A stretch of DNA of 64,000 nucleotides from RPQJ01 sp963846315 (GCA_963846315.1 CAWJVM010000007.1:39235-103234), one strand, 5' to 3'. Counted from the first letter of the stretch, positions 1 to 9,732 are shown. Numbers and translations are program-made. Notes: generated by a model not told the origin, from the sequence alone.

Positions 1-578
1 ACGCCGAAGCCCGAGGTGATCGTCGGCATGCGCCCCGGCACCGGAACTCGATTCGGGTACGCCAATGTGGTGAGGTCGCGGTCGGCCTGCACGGCGGCCA
101 GGTGATCGAGCGAGGCCTGCAGCAGGTCGATTTCGGCTTCCAGATGTGAGAGACCCCTGCCAAAGCCACCCGTCGCGGGATTCGCGGTCGCAGAAGACAT
201 CGTCGCGTTGCCGTCGAGCGGCAACAATGGCCCGCCTCGAGGCCGGTCTGCGCCACCGTCCTGCCGGTCTGCGGTGACGACGGGAAGTTTCGACCGTGCG
301 ATGCCGAGTCGCCCTGCAAGCGCAGCCGCCTCGATTTCCAGACGGATCAGCCGGCCAGACAGGTCGCCGATCCGGTCGGCAACCACCCGGCCTTCCGGGC
401 GCGCCAGGTCAAGTGAACCGCTTGCGCTGGCCATCGTCGCCGAGGCGCGCTCGCTCACAGTGGCCTTTGCCAGGTTGTAGCCGAGGGTGATGCAGCCAGT
501 CGCCAGCGCGACTGTGACCAGCAGAACGCAGGCAAGCACGCGACCGGCCCCTATCGTCCGCATCCGGCAGGCTGACAT
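1..578 (-). CDS. M23-family peptidoglycan metallopeptidase, 5' part only (cut by left window edge)
   Basis: An open frame runs from an ATG at 578 off the left edge, giving 192 residues. An N-terminal hydrophobic segment (about residues 12-35) is a signal anchor. Two charged, heptad-like stretches (about 70-95 and 140-165) look like coiled coils. The last visible residues read VPVPGRMPTITSGFG, the sequence that opens the LytM/M23 domain in MepM/NlpD-type proteins, so the catalytic HxxxD and HxH motifs should lie beyond the window. The family cleaves cell-wall cross-links in the periplasm or helps activate amidases. A second in-frame ATG at 563 also fits the signal anchor. The gene is divergent from the small gene at 772. 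Confidence 0.72.
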   Translation of the reverse strand, partial: MSACRMRTIGAGRVLACVLLVTVALATGCITLGYNLAKATVSERASATMASASGSLDLARPEGRVVADRIGDLSGRLIRLEIEAAALAGRLGIARSKLPVVTADRQDGGADRPRGGPLLPLDGNATMSSATANPATGGFGRGLSHLEAEIDLLQASLDHLAAVQADRDLTTLAYPNRVPVPGRMPTITSGFG

Positions 579-710
579 CGGACCTGCAGCGACGATAATG
601 AATGCCACACAATCACCAATGGTTGCGATGACCGTACTTAAACTCGGCGCGCCAACCGAGACAACCTTTGGCGGGTCGAGCACGCTAATATGTGATGCGG
701 TCCGCAGCTT

Positions 711-739
711 TTGACGCTGGCACTTCCTGCCGTTACCCT
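711..739 (+). promoter_or_regulatory. Candidate sigma70 promoter for the 46-aa gene
   Basis: TTGACG at 711-716 and TACCCT at 734-739 are separated by 17 bases, so transcription would start near 746, about 26 bases before the ATG at 772. It lies in the 193-base divergent gap between the M23 gene and the small basic gene. The -10 box is a moderate match. I see nothing else in this gap. Confidence 0.4.
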
Positions 740-771
740 GCCCTTCCGCTACCGATGAGGACTACGACTTC

Positions 772-912
772 ATGGCCAGACCCCCGAATTACTCACAGCA
801 GAAACAGCAGCGCGAACAGGCCGCCAGGAAAAAGCGTGACGAAAAGCAGCAGCGTCGTCAGGAAAAGAAAGAAGAAGCCCCGCCTGCTCCCGGCCCCACC
901 GACGGCAGGTGA
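772..912 (+). CDS. Conserved small, highly basic protein (46 aa)
   Basis: The ORF starts MARPPNYSQQKQQREQAARK and ends in a short Pro/Gly-rich tail. The middle is almost entirely Lys, Arg, Gln and Glu, predicting a single charged helix without membrane segment or cysteines. Proteins with the same MARPPNYSQ-type start and Lys-rich body recur as short hypotheticals in Gammaproteobacteria, to my knowledge without known function. A GAGG at 757-760 lies about 11 bases before the ATG. A role in nucleic-acid or ribosome binding is only a guess from charge. The next gene begins 43 bases downstream on the same strand. Confidence 0.6.
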   Translation: MARPPNYSQQKQQREQAARKKRDEKQQRRQEKKEEAPPAPGPTDGR

Positions 913-955
913 CACTGGCCGCCCTCGCTGGATCCGATGATCGCACCGTGACCGC

Positions 956-3063
956 ATGGACCGGCGGACCCGCCGCCTATACAGTCGGACCGTGCACACG
1001 CTCACTCCGGAACTTCAGGCACTTCACGCCGAAGGCCTGATCGACGACGCCACGGCCACCCGCGCGCTGGCTCGTGAGCGCAGGGAGCCGTTCTCCCTGC
1101 ATGCCGAGTTACGTGCAACCCTGTACGCGGGCGTGCTGCTGGTGATGGCAGGTGTCGGCATCATCCTGGCGCGCAATCTCGACCGAATCGGACCATTGGC
1201 CATCGTGCTGGCCATTGCGCTCGCCGCGACCGCGTGTGCCGTGCCTGCGGTGCGAGCCAGGATCGCGGGCCGCGAGGTCAACGTCGCAGGCGACTACCTG
1301 TTGCTGCTCGCCGCCCTGCTGGTGAGCGCAGACCTCGCCTACGCTGAGCGTCAGTTCGCCCTGCTCGGGCCGTTGTGGTCGTGGCACCTGTTGCTGCTGG
1401 CAGTCGTGCACGCGGTCATCGCGTATACCTTCGCCTCCCCGCTCGTACTCACGGCGTCGCTTGCGGCACTGGCCGGCTGGTTCGGTGTCGGCGGTTCCCT
1501 CGGCGACGCGCTGCATTTCTCGCACTCGAGTCCGGCGCTCGGCGCGCGTGCCCTCGCCTGCGCCACGGTACTTGCGGGTTGGCGCTATGCAGATCGCCGC
1601 ACCCGGCCGGACACGACGTTCAGCGACGTGTTCGACCACTTCACGGCGAACCTGGCGTTCTGGGGCGCGATCGCGTGGTGCATCGAATGGCCGTGGCTCG
1701 CAGCCGGGTTGCCATTGCTGTTGGTGCTTGTCGTATGTATCGGTCCGCCGCGGACTCGACACGGGCCGCGAGTCGTACCTCGTCTATGGGATCGTGTACG
1801 CGGCGATCGGTCTCTGCGTCGCGGTCGTGCCGCACCTCCATGGCATGACGACGTCGATGAGCTTTCGTGTTGCTCGTCGTGAGCGCCGCGGCGACGACGT
1901 TGTGGCACACACGCCGTCGCTTGCGGGAACCGAGTCGCATGAAGAGTCGCTGGCGTCCGTCGCCCGACGAGGAGCGTTGGCTCGAGGTGGCGTCCGAGCT
2001 GGGCGCGGCGGCTCCGTCTGCCGCCCTGGCCGAGCGTGCCGGCGGCTGGCGCAGCCACCGGCCTGCTCGCGCGCATCGCGCTTTTCGTTCTCGGTCTCGT
2101 TGCAGCGGCCCTGCTGCTCGGCATTTCCGGCTTCGACAGCGAGATCTCGCTGCTCGTCGCGGGACTCGTCATCGCGCTCGTCGCCGAGTGGCTCACTGTT
2201 ACCAAGCGACTGCACGCGTCCGGCATCGAGGAAGGCCTCTGCTGTCGCCGGGTACTTCATGATCGGTCTCTGGATCACGACGCTGTTCAAGTCGCAGCCC
2301 AATTTCGCCGGCGGCTCGGCGGACACGTTGTTGCTGATCGCGGCGGTCGGTCGCGTGGGGCTGCGGCTGCTGAATCCCTTCGTGACGACCTGCGCCGTGC
2401 TCGCGTTCGTCTACTGGACGGATTCGACTGCGGCCGCACATGCACTCGACCAGGTCATTGGCGATGGCCTGACGACGTTCGTCTTTGGCTGCGCGCTTGC
2501 GGCGCTTGCGCTGACCCTGGGCGCGCGGGAGTACCGCCGGCCGTCGCACGACCGCATGCTCGACTGGCTGGTCGCGACGCTGCCGGTCGCCACCTACGTG
2601 CAGCGTGCGCCGTGGAACGCCTACGAGATGCCTGTACGCGCCGAACGGGCCTGGTTCGGGCAGGCTGGCGACGGCAGTGCTGCTGTGCGCGCTCGCCGTC
2701 GCGATGTTGCTTGCGGGCCTGCGCCGTCGTCGACACGCGCCATTGATTGGCTTCATGGGTTGCGTTGCCTGCCTCGCGGTGGAGCTGCGCCTCGCTGCCA
2801 CACTGGCTACCGAGACCTGGCTCATCCTGTACGGACTGTTCGCGTTGGTCGCGGGCGTGACATTGGACCGTTACCTGCGCCAACCGCGCAACGGCCTGAC
2901 GTCGGTGGCACTGACTCACCGCGAGGGACCGTTCGACCTGTTGCAGACCGCGGGCGCGGCAGTGCTCGCGCAACATTCGAGCTCGCAGCCCACGCGTGCC
3001 GAGTCTGCCGTCGCTGCAGGCGAGGGACGCTTCGGCGGCGGCGGCGCCAGCGGCAGCTTTTGA
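956..3063 (+). pseudogene. DUF2157/DUF4401-like polytopic membrane protein broken by five +1 frameshifts
   Basis: Reassembling the frames gives one protein of about 700 aa. A soluble N-terminus of DUF2157 type (TLTPELQALHAEGLIDDA) is followed by more than a dozen hydrophobic helices and a Gly/Ser-rich tail ending GGGGASGSF. The reading frame moves 2-3-1-2-3-1 at about 1745-1755, 1862-1868, 2030-2045, 2228-2250 and 2650-2670. Every step equals one extra base. On both sides of each break the coding text continues with family-like membrane sequence, so the gene is intact apart from these sites. A GTG at 992 is an alternative start closer to the family N-terminus. The function of DUF2157 proteins is unknown. 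Either a decaying gene or, more likely, consensus errors. Confidence 0.6.
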
Positions 3064-3106
3064 ACCTCGCTGCGAGAGTCCGGGGTGAAGGTCTCGGCGC
3101 CGTCCG

Positions 3107-4631
3107 CTACTTCGCGCTCTTCGCCGCTGCCAGGCCTGCCACCGACAGCCTGCGGTTCGGGTGCGTGACTAGCGTCTTCTCGTACGCGCTTGCGGCTTCA
3201 GCCGGCTTCCCGGCTGCCAACAACAGGTCGCCGAGCAGTTCGTCGAGGGGTTTCGCCGAATACGGCGGCCCGTACTCGAACGCCATCGCATCGGACCGTG
3301 CGGCCGCGTCTCGCACGAGCTGGAGTCCGACCTCTTGCTTGCCCTGTGCGAACCGAATCGCTCCTTCGAGCGCAGTGGCGAGATTTCCGCCCTGCGCGAG
3401 TTCCTCCGGCGTGACGCTGTCATAGCGGCTCGCGACTGACCCCCACCGCGTGTTTCCCTGCCGCTTCGGTACGCGTCCTGAGCCGTTGCAGCAACGCCTC
3501 GGCGGCTGCGATGTCGCCAGTCCGAGCTGCCGCCACACCGCGAGCAAAATCGTACGCGGCGAAGGGATACGTCGCCTTGATGCCCGATTCGTCGACATCG
3601 GCCCATGCAGCCGGCTCGGTGCTGCCGGTCTCGACGATCCACAGTCGCGCGATCGTAGGCCAGGCTCGCGCGGTTGGCCTGCGTCGGTTGTCGTGCGAGG
3701 TCGTCTTCGACGATCTGCAGGAGTTTCGCGGCCTCCTCGCGCTTGCCCTGCTGCAGGTACGCGTATTCGAGCCATTCCAGCGCGTGATAGCCACCCTGAC
3801 CCTGTGCTGCGTGCCGTCGCGAGTGAAGCGACATTGGCCTCGATCGCGTCGTCCCACATCCCCAGGGCGAAGAAGATGTGCGACGGCATGTGCTGCGCGT
3901 GCGACGCGGCCGGTGCAATCTTGCCGTAGCGACGGGCGGCTCGCAGGCCCAGCGGCGCGTGCACGGGATCGTCGTAGGCGTGAATGAGGTAATGCAGTGC
4001 GCCCGGATGACGCGGGTTGATCTCGTAGACGGCTTCGGCCTCTGCCGCCGCACGCATGTAGTTGGCCGTGTTGCGAGTGCTGCCGGTCAGGCCGAGCCAG
4101 GACAGGGCATAGAACGAGCGAGCGTCCTGGTCGTCGGGAAACCTGGCTGCCAGTTCTCCCAGCGCCCGATTGAAACTGGCATCCCGCTCGGGCTTCGTGC
4201 CATCGCCATACAGCGCCTCGACAGCGGCCAGGTAGCCCCGCTCGCGCTCGGTCGGCGCCTTGGCCAGTCGATCCGCGCTGGTCGCGCCGAAGCGCTGCAA
4301 GGCCGCGCGCGCGGCGGCGAGGTCCTGCTCGTCCCAGATCGGCATGTTGTAGCTGAGTGCCTCGCCCCAGTACGCCATCGCGAAGCCTGGATCCTTTGAC
4401 TGCGCGGCACGGAAGGCCTTGCGTGCCGCGTCGAACTCGAAGCTGTGCAGCAGCAACAGTCCGCGCATGAAGTCGGGCTGGGCCGCGGCGGCACCGGAGT
4501 TCGGAAAGTTCGTCTCGCCAAGATCACCGACGACCGCGTCGGGCGGCGGCGCCTTTCTCATGGGCGAACACAGGGTGGCTGCAGCTCAATGCCAGCAGCA
4601 GCGCGGCGGCACGGGCGAGTAAGCCGGTCAT
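3107..4631 (-). pseudogene. Exported TPR-repeat protein broken by four +1 frameshifts
   Basis: The best start is the ATG at 4631, preceded by an AGGGGGAA ribosome site. It encodes a signal peptide (MTGLLARAAALLLALSCS, cleavage near VFAHE). The frame then shifts in a GCC repeat near 4535-4545, and again near 3810-3820, 3644-3652 (CGCGCG) and 3437-3446 (CCCCC run). Joined, the pieces give about 500 aa with many TPR-like helices, for example FDAARKAFRAAQSKDPGFAM and LLLAAGKPAEAASAYEKTL. TPR proteins are scaffolds for protein contacts; no enzyme domain is seen. It is convergent with the DUF2157-like gene, which carries the same kind of lesions. Confidence 0.6.
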
Positions 4632-4809
4632 CGGATCGTTCCCCCTGGTCGGTCACGGCGAACCGACCTCTTTAACCGTCCGCTCTGTCCCTTACCGCAC
4701 GGACAACGCCTGGAAGTTCTCAGATAGTCGCTCGGTCGCGCATCAGCATGCAAGGTTGTCCGCCCTCATGCGACTGCGTTGGGATGCCCACCTCACCGGA
4801 GAGATGAAA

Positions 4810-5139
4810 ATGGAATATGACACACTGGCACGAATCGATACCAATGCCGAGGAGGCGTATTGGCGCCAGAATTTCTCGACTCGGCCCTATGTGCCCAGTG
4901 GCACGCCGTTCATCGAATATCGGTCAGCCTATCGCTATGGTGCCGACGCCCACACCAAGTACCCCGGCCGCACGTTCGAAAACGCAGAGTCCGAACTGAT
5001 GCAGGATTGGAACAGCTTCAAGGGTACATCCAGCCTGACCTGGGACAAGGCCAAGCTCGCTGCGCACGATGCGTGGCAGCGTGTCAGCGACTACATCGAA
5101 CGTGTTGCGCCCTGGGATTCCGATCGCGACGGACAGTAG
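4810..5139 (+). CDS. Conserved hypothetical protein, 109 aa, Tyr/Trp-rich
   Basis: The ATG at 4810 is favoured because GGAGAG lies 6-8 bases upstream; the ATG at 4804 overlaps that site. The protein is soluble, rich in Tyr, Trp, Asp and Arg, and has no signal peptide. Motifs such as AEEAYWRQNFSTRPYVPSG and AYRYGADAHTKYPGRTFENA resemble short proteins found beside stress genes in other Proteobacteria, often ending in a helix like LTWDKAKLAAHDAWQRV. The function is unknown to me. The downstream convergent neighbour is the peroxide-stress gene osmC, which fits a general stress setting but proves nothing. Confidence 0.6.
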   Translation: MEYDTLARIDTNAEEAYWRQNFSTRPYVPSGTPFIEYRSAYRYGADAHTKYPGRTFENAESELMQDWNSFKGTSSLTWDKAKLAAHDAWQRVSDYIERVAPWDSDRDGQ

Positions 5140-5191
5140 CCGTTCGATTCAGTTGGTTTCTTCAGCGCTCCAGCGCTCGCGCAGGCCTGGC

Positions 5192-5632
5192 CTACGCCAC
5201 CCGCAACGTGGCCTGCAGCGTGATCTCGGGAACGCTCGCCAGCGCCTTCGAGAGAGGACACTCCCGCTTGGCCGCATGCGCGATTTCCTGGAATGTCGCT
5301 TCACTGATGCCAGGCACCGTGGCGTCCATCGTCAGCGCGATCCGGTCGATGACGAAGCCGTCGCCCTGCTTGACCAGGCGTACGTTGGCCCGGGTATCGA
5401 CAGCCTGAGTGGCCAGCCCTGCCCGGTCGCAGGCGAATGAAAAGGCCATCGTGAAGCACGCCGCGTGCGCCGCACCCAGGATCTCCTCGGGGTTGGTGCC
5501 GCGGCGGTCGTCCTCGAAGCGGCTGGCAAACCCGTAGGGGTAGCTCTTGAGCGCGCCGGTTTCGGTGCTGATGGTTCCCTTGCCCTGTTTGCCCTGGCCT
5601 TCCCAGTGCACGCTGGCGGTCTTTTCGTTCAT
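5192..5632 (-). CDS. osmC: OsmC-type thiol peroxidase (organic hydroperoxide reductase)
   Basis: This 146-aa cytoplasmic enzyme aligns from memory with E. coli OsmC along its whole length: AHWEG-like start (VHWEGQGKQGKGTISTETG), PYGFASRFEDDRRGTNPEE and the core GAAHAACFTMAFS. The two redox cysteines are in AACFTMAFS and RECPLSKAL. The enzyme reduces organic hydroperoxides through a Cys-sulfenate/disulfide cycle. Length is typical (about 143). It is transcribed divergently from the flavoprotein disulfide reductase at 5784, itself a thiol-disulfide enzyme, so a shared redox role is plausible. Confidence 0.93.
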   Translation of the reverse strand: MNEKTASVHWEGQGKQGKGTISTETGALKSYPYGFASRFEDDRRGTNPEEILGAAHAACFTMAFSFACDRAGLATQAVDTRANVRLVKQGDGFVIDRIALTMDATVPGISEATFQEIAHAAKRECPLSKALASVPEITLQATLRVA

Positions 5633-5783
5633 CGAGTGTGCCTGCTGATTGGATAGTGGATCTGGCGAATGTTGGAAAACGCCGCTGTGCCCGTCTGTAC
5701 GTCACCGCACCCAGATCGCGTGCGTCCTGGTCGACAATGCCTGCACAGACCGGCCTTGTTCGTTGCCCTTGGGAGAAATGCAG

Positions 5784-7152
5784 ATGGCACGACGACTGAT
5801 CATCATCGGCGGTGATGCCGCGGGCATGTCCGCAGCGTCGCAGGCGCGACGCATGTCCTCCCCCCAGGCGCTCCAGGTCGTGGCTTTCGAGCGCACGTCT
5901 CGAACGTCCTATGCCGCCTGCGGCCTCCCCTACCTGGTTGGCGGGTTGGTGCAGGCACCGGACCGGCTCGTCGTCCGTACACCCGAAGCGCACAGGGCCA
6001 ATGGCATCGACGTTCGGATTCGTCACGAGGCCATTGCGGTGGACTGTGCGCAACAGACTGTCAGCGTGCGCAATCTCGATACCGGTCAGGTCGCGGTCGA
6101 ACCGTACGACGAACTCGTCCTCGCGACGGGCGCGTCGGGCATCACGCCCCCTTGGCCAGGCGTCGACGCATCCGGTGTGCTGCAGTTGCGCACGCTCGAC
6201 GACGCAGGGGACCTCGATCGACGGATCGCCGCGGGCGCCCGGCGCGCCGTCGTTGTCGGCGCCGGCTACATCGGACTCGAAGTCGCGGAGAACCTGCTTG
6301 CACGCGGCATGGAGGTCACGGTGATCGAACGGCTCGACGCGCCCATGGGAACCGCGCTCGACGCCGACATGGCTGCCAGTGTCGCGGATGCGATGCGTGC
6401 CGCGGGGATCGACCTGCGGCTGGCTACCGCAGTGACGGGCTTCACGACGGCAGATGGACATGTCGCCGCCGTGACGACCGCGACGGAGAGTTTCCCGGCC
6501 GACCTGGTCGTGATCGGCCTGGGTGTGCGACCCAATTCGGAACTGGCACGAGCGGCGGGAATCGGCGTGGGCAAGGCCGGTGGCATCACCGTCGACGACC
6601 AGTTGCGCACGGACACGCCACACGTATGGGCCGCCGGCGATTGCGTCGAGTCCCGGCATCGCGTCACGGGTCGCTCCGTCGTCATCGCCCTGGGCACGCA
6701 TGCCAACAAGCAGGGCCGCGTTGCCGGCACCAACATCGCTGGCGGCCAGGCCGTATTCGGTGGCGTGCTGGGCACGGCAATCACCCGGTTCCAGGGCGTC
6801 GAGATCGCCTGTACGGGCCTCACCGAGCGGGAAGCCGCAGCCGCCGGTTACGACGCCATCGGGGTGATCACGGAGTCTTCGAGCCGTGCGGGCTACTATC
6901 CGGGTGCAGAGCCCATGAAGATCAAGATCCTGGCCGAGCGCGGGACGGGCCGGCTACTGGGCGCCCAGATCGTCGGTGGCGAAGGTTCGGGCAAACGCAT
7001 CGATGTCCTCGCCACCGCGCTGTGGAACAACATGACCGTCGCGGAAATGGGCGGCATGGACCTTTCCTACGCACCGCCCTTTCTCGCCCGTGTGGGATCC
7101 CGTGCTGCTGGCAGCGGGCAAGGCGGCAGCGCAAATCAGCAACAGCAAGTAA
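5784..7152 (+). CDS. FAD-dependent CoA-disulfide-reductase-like oxidoreductase, one +1 frameshift near the 3' end
   Basis: The ATG at 5784 has GGGAG eight bases upstream. Domains in order are an FAD Rossmann fold (IIIGGDAAGMSAASQARR), the redox-cysteine motif SYAACGLPY (Cys about residue 45), an NAD(P)H fold (VVGAGYIGLEVAENL), an FAD-closing motif (VWAAGDCVE) and a C-terminal dimerisation domain (LSYAPPF). This is the CoA-disulfide/NADH-oxidase/persulfide reductase family, which passes electrons from NAD(P)H to a disulfide or persulfide. An extra T in the TTT at 7080-7082 breaks the frame. Removing it gives the normal family end (SPVWDPVLLAAGKAAAQ) and a TAA at 7150-7152, about 455 aa. Read uncorrected, the gene falsely fuses to the downstream kinase. 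Confidence 0.85.
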
Positions 7153-7262
7153 TTGCAGCATGCTTGCCCGCCAGACCCCGCGTTCTGGGGATGACCGGCA
7201 GCAGGCGCGCTCCGACCGTTACCGTGATCGGGGGTGTCCAACATCGGTATGATCCCGCGCCA

Positions 7263-8123
7263 ATGAAAACCCCCATCGAGCTGCAGCCTCTGGTCGACGA
7301 CGGCGTGATCGACGAGGTCCTCCGTTCGCTGAAGAGCGGCAAGGAAGCAACCGTCTACCTGGTGCATTCGCGCACCGGGACGCTGTGCGCCAAGGTCTAC
7401 CGCAACATGGCGCAGCGCAGCTTCCAGAAGCGCGCCCAGTACCAGGAAGGACGCAAGGTGCGCGGCAGCCGCCAGGCTCGCGCCATGAGCAAGAGCACGT
7501 CGTTCGGTCGTGCGGAGCAGGAAGCGGCGTGGAAGAACGCCGAGGTGGATGCGCTGTACCAGCTGATCGCCGCTGACGTGCGTGTGCCACGCCCCTACGG
7601 CTATTTCGATGGTGTCCTGCTGATGGAACTCGTCGCGGACGCGGACGGGAATCCGGCGCCTCGCCTTGGCGAGGTCGACCTTTCAGCCGAGACCGCCCGC
7701 GAGTACCACCGCTTCCTGATCCGGCAGGTCGTGCGGATGCTGTGCGTGGGACTCATTCATGGCGACCTGTCTGAATTCAACGTGCTGGTCGCGCCCGACG
7801 GTCCCGTGATCATCGACCTGCCGCAGGTCGTCAATGCAGCGGGCAACAACGCGGCGCTGGCGATGCTCGAGCGTGACGTCAACAACCTGCGCGCCACGCT
7901 CGGACGCTTTGCGCCTGAGCTGCTGGTCACTGAGTACGCGAGGGAAATGTGGTCGCTGTTCGAGCAAGGCGAACTGCGGCCGGAAACCGAACTGACAGGT
8001 GTATTCGCACGCGATGACACCATCGTCGATCCGGACGACGTCATGCTCGTCATCGACGACGCGCGCGAGGAAGAGATCCAGCGTCGCCTGAGCCTGGTGA
8101 GCGAGCCGCTCGACGGGTTCTAG
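7263..8123 (+). CDS. RIO1-family serine protein kinase
   Basis: The 286-aa protein contains the RIO kinase signatures: a Gly-poor ATP loop (LKSGKEATVYLVH), the ATP-binding lysine in LCAKVYR, the catalytic loop HGDLSEFNVLV and the metal-binding IIDLPQVVN. Bacterial RIO kinases are soluble; their substrates are mostly unknown, while archaeal and eukaryotic RIO1 acts in small ribosomal subunit maturation. The ATG at 7263 fits the start of the conserved region and lies 110 bases after the corrected stop of the flavoprotein. The stop codon overlaps the stop of the convergent gene in a shared CTAG (8120-8123). Confidence 0.88.
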   Translation: MKTPIELQPLVDDGVIDEVLRSLKSGKEATVYLVHSRTGTLCAKVYRNMAQRSFQKRAQYQEGRKVRGSRQARAMSKSTSFGRAEQEAAWKNAEVDALYQLIAADVRVPRPYGYFDGVLLMELVADADGNPAPRLGEVDLSAETAREYHRFLIRQVVRMLCVGLIHGDLSEFNVLVAPDGPVIIDLPQVVNAAGNNAALAMLERDVNNLRATLGRFAPELLVTEYAREMWSLFEQGELRPETELTGVFARDDTIVDPDDVMLVIDDAREEEIQRRLSLVSEPLDGF

Positions 8124-8530
8124 CGGCTCGCCGTCCGCTTCTTCTTCCGCCACGAAGGCTGCACGGCCAGCCGGACCTTGCCCACCTTGCGGTCGGCAAT
8201 CGAGCTCAGCACCAGACGGCCACGATCGTCGACTTCGCAAGGTACGACGTACACGCCCGGACGCAGCAGGGCCTGGATCGCCCGCGCAGCGGGGCGTCGC
8301 TTGAACAGCGTGGCCGTCGTCGGGTCGTCGAACGACCACGAGTCGTCCTGGACCATGTAGTAAAGCGAGATTCCGGGCAGCGTGGCGCTGACCAGCAGAT
8401 AGCGGGTCCGGTCCTCCACGTCCTTGACGTGGCGCTCCAGCGCGCGTCGTTGCGCCGGGGTCAGCGGCGGATCCTCGTCATCGCCGAGAACCTGGGCTGG
8501 GGAGGCTTGCTTGCGCTTGCGGACGGCCAT
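8120..8530 (-). CDS. Hypothetical protein, 136 aa, with basic termini
   Basis: I do not recognise a family. The N-terminus (MAVRKRKQASPAQVLGDDED) and C-terminus (WRKKKRTASR) are basic. Between them is a region with alternating hydrophobics (RYLLVSATLPGISLYYMVQD, GVYVVPCEVDDRGRLVLS) that predicts beta strands. There is no signal peptide or membrane segment. GGAGT six to ten bases before the ATG at 8530 supports the start. It converges with the RIO kinase and shares its CTAG stop. The 215-base gap upstream (8531-8745) holds the start region of the diguanylate cyclase and no other gene I can see. Confidence 0.6.
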   Translation of the reverse strand: MAVRKRKQASPAQVLGDDEDPPLTPAQRRALERHVKDVEDRTRYLLVSATLPGISLYYMVQDDSWSFDDPTTATLFKRRPAARAIQALLRPGVYVVPCEVDDRGRLVLSSIADRKVGKVRLAVQPSWRKKKRTASR

Positions 8531-8745
8531 GGATCACTCCTGTCGTGCCTCCGCAATCTTAGCAGGCTGCACGATCCTCGCTGGAACGGTCTTGTCTGTA
8601 GGACAAACGGAGGAACTTGGCGCCCTGAACATGCCGCGGTGCGGCAACGTGATGCAGCGCAGGGTTCCCGCCAGTCGAGTTGTCGGGGGCTTCGCACTAC
8701 CGCAGCCTGCAGTGGTCCGACTGGATCGGCACACGGAGTACACCC

Positions 8746-9687
8746 ATGGACAGGATGGATCCGTCGACTTTGCGCGTCGCCGCGGAGCAATTGCGGGAAG
8801 CCGCCGAGGACCACTCGCACTGGCACGAGAACCTGTTGCGCTCGATTTTCTGCGAGCACCCCATCGACACTGCCGACCTTGCGCCGTCCGCGCATCGCAC
8901 GTGTGCTTTCGGGCGCTGGTTCTACGACCAGGCGCCGAACGGACTGCGGAGCCAGGTGAATTTCTCGGTCATGGGCAAGGAACACCAGCGCCTGCACCAG
9001 GTTGCAGCCAGGCTGTTGCGCACTACTCGCTCAGAGTCCCCCATCGATCGCGCCGACTTCGAGGACCTCGTGGCGACCAGTGCGCGGCTGCGCCTGCAGG
9101 TCGATTCGCTGCGCACGTCGCTCGAAGGTGCCGTGGGCAATCGCGATGCGCTCACCAGCGCCTACGGGCGTGTCGAAATGCTGCCGGCGCTGCAGGAACT
9201 GCAGTTGCTGACCCGTCACGGCGGCACGCCCTGCTGCATCGTCTTCATGGACGTCGATCACCTCAAGCGGATCAACGACCAGCACGGGCACAATGTGGGG
9301 GACGCCGTGCTTGCGGGCGTCGTCCGTCACCTCGATCTGCACCTGCGGCCACAGGACAAGGTGTTCCGTTATGGCGGTGACGAATTCCTGATTGCCTTGC
9401 CGGGCGCCAACCTGACGACGGCACATTCGGTGATCACGCGAGTGCGCGAAGGGCTGGCTGGAAAGTTGCTGATTGCCGGCCCGGACGGAACCACGATGCA
9501 GGTGACTGCATCGTTCGGCCTGGCGCTGCTCGATGCCGACGAGGAAGTCAGCCAGTCGATCGGCCGAGCGGACCAGGCCCTGCTGCTGGCCAAGACGGCC
9601 GGGCGGAACCGTGCCATTGCCTGGGACGCAGCGGTGACCACCGGCACCCGTTGGCGCCTGATCGATGTCGAGGAGCCCTCTTCATAG
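8746..9687 (+). CDS. dgcZ: Zinc-sensing diguanylate cyclase (CZB-GGDEF), DgcZ-like
   Basis: GGAG at 8735-8738 selects the ATG at 8746 (313 aa). The N-terminal CZB domain has the four zinc ligands at His23, Cys53, His80 and His84 (EDHSHWH, HRTCAFGRW, GKEHQRLH), one position off those recalled for E. coli DgcZ (22/52/79/83). The C-terminal GGDEF domain has an intact active site (RYGGDEF, residues 211-215) and an inhibitory I-site RPQD at 202-205, the standard five residues upstream. In DgcZ, zinc binding to CZB holds the cyclase inactive, and it makes c-di-GMP when zinc is scarce. No membrane segment is present. Confidence 0.9.
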   Translation: MDRMDPSTLRVAAEQLREAAEDHSHWHENLLRSIFCEHPIDTADLAPSAHRTCAFGRWFYDQAPNGLRSQVNFSVMGKEHQRLHQVAARLLRTTRSESPIDRADFEDLVATSARLRLQVDSLRTSLEGAVGNRDALTSAYGRVEMLPALQELQLLTRHGGTPCCIVFMDVDHLKRINDQHGHNVGDAVLAGVVRHLDLHLRPQDKVFRYGGDEFLIALPGANLTTAHSVITRVREGLAGKLLIAGPDGTTMQVTASFGLALLDADEEVSQSIGRADQALLLAKTAGRNRAIAWDAAVTTGTRWRLIDVEEPSS

Positions 9688-9697
9688 TGTTGAACAG

Positions 9698-9726
9698 CTT
9701 GCAAACGCAAGTATCTCGGCTATACT
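9698..9726 (+). promoter_or_regulatory. Promoter and palindromic operator of the marR gene
   Basis: CTTGCAAACGCAAG at 9698-9711 is a perfect 5-4-5 inverted repeat. Its left half supplies a -35-like TTGCAA (9699-9704), which is 16 bases from a strong -10 TATACT (9721-9726). TTGC(N4)GCAA palindromes are typical MarR-family operators, so autorepression is likely. The -10 box ends six bases before the ATG at 9733, so the transcript would begin at or next to the start codon. Confidence 0.6.
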
Positions 9727-9732
9727 TTCGGC

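Noticed and set aside
5649..8123. A single 824-aa protein joining a flavoprotein to a RIO kinase
   Set aside because: One extra base at 7080-7082 removes the natural stop; corrected frames give two normal-length family members.
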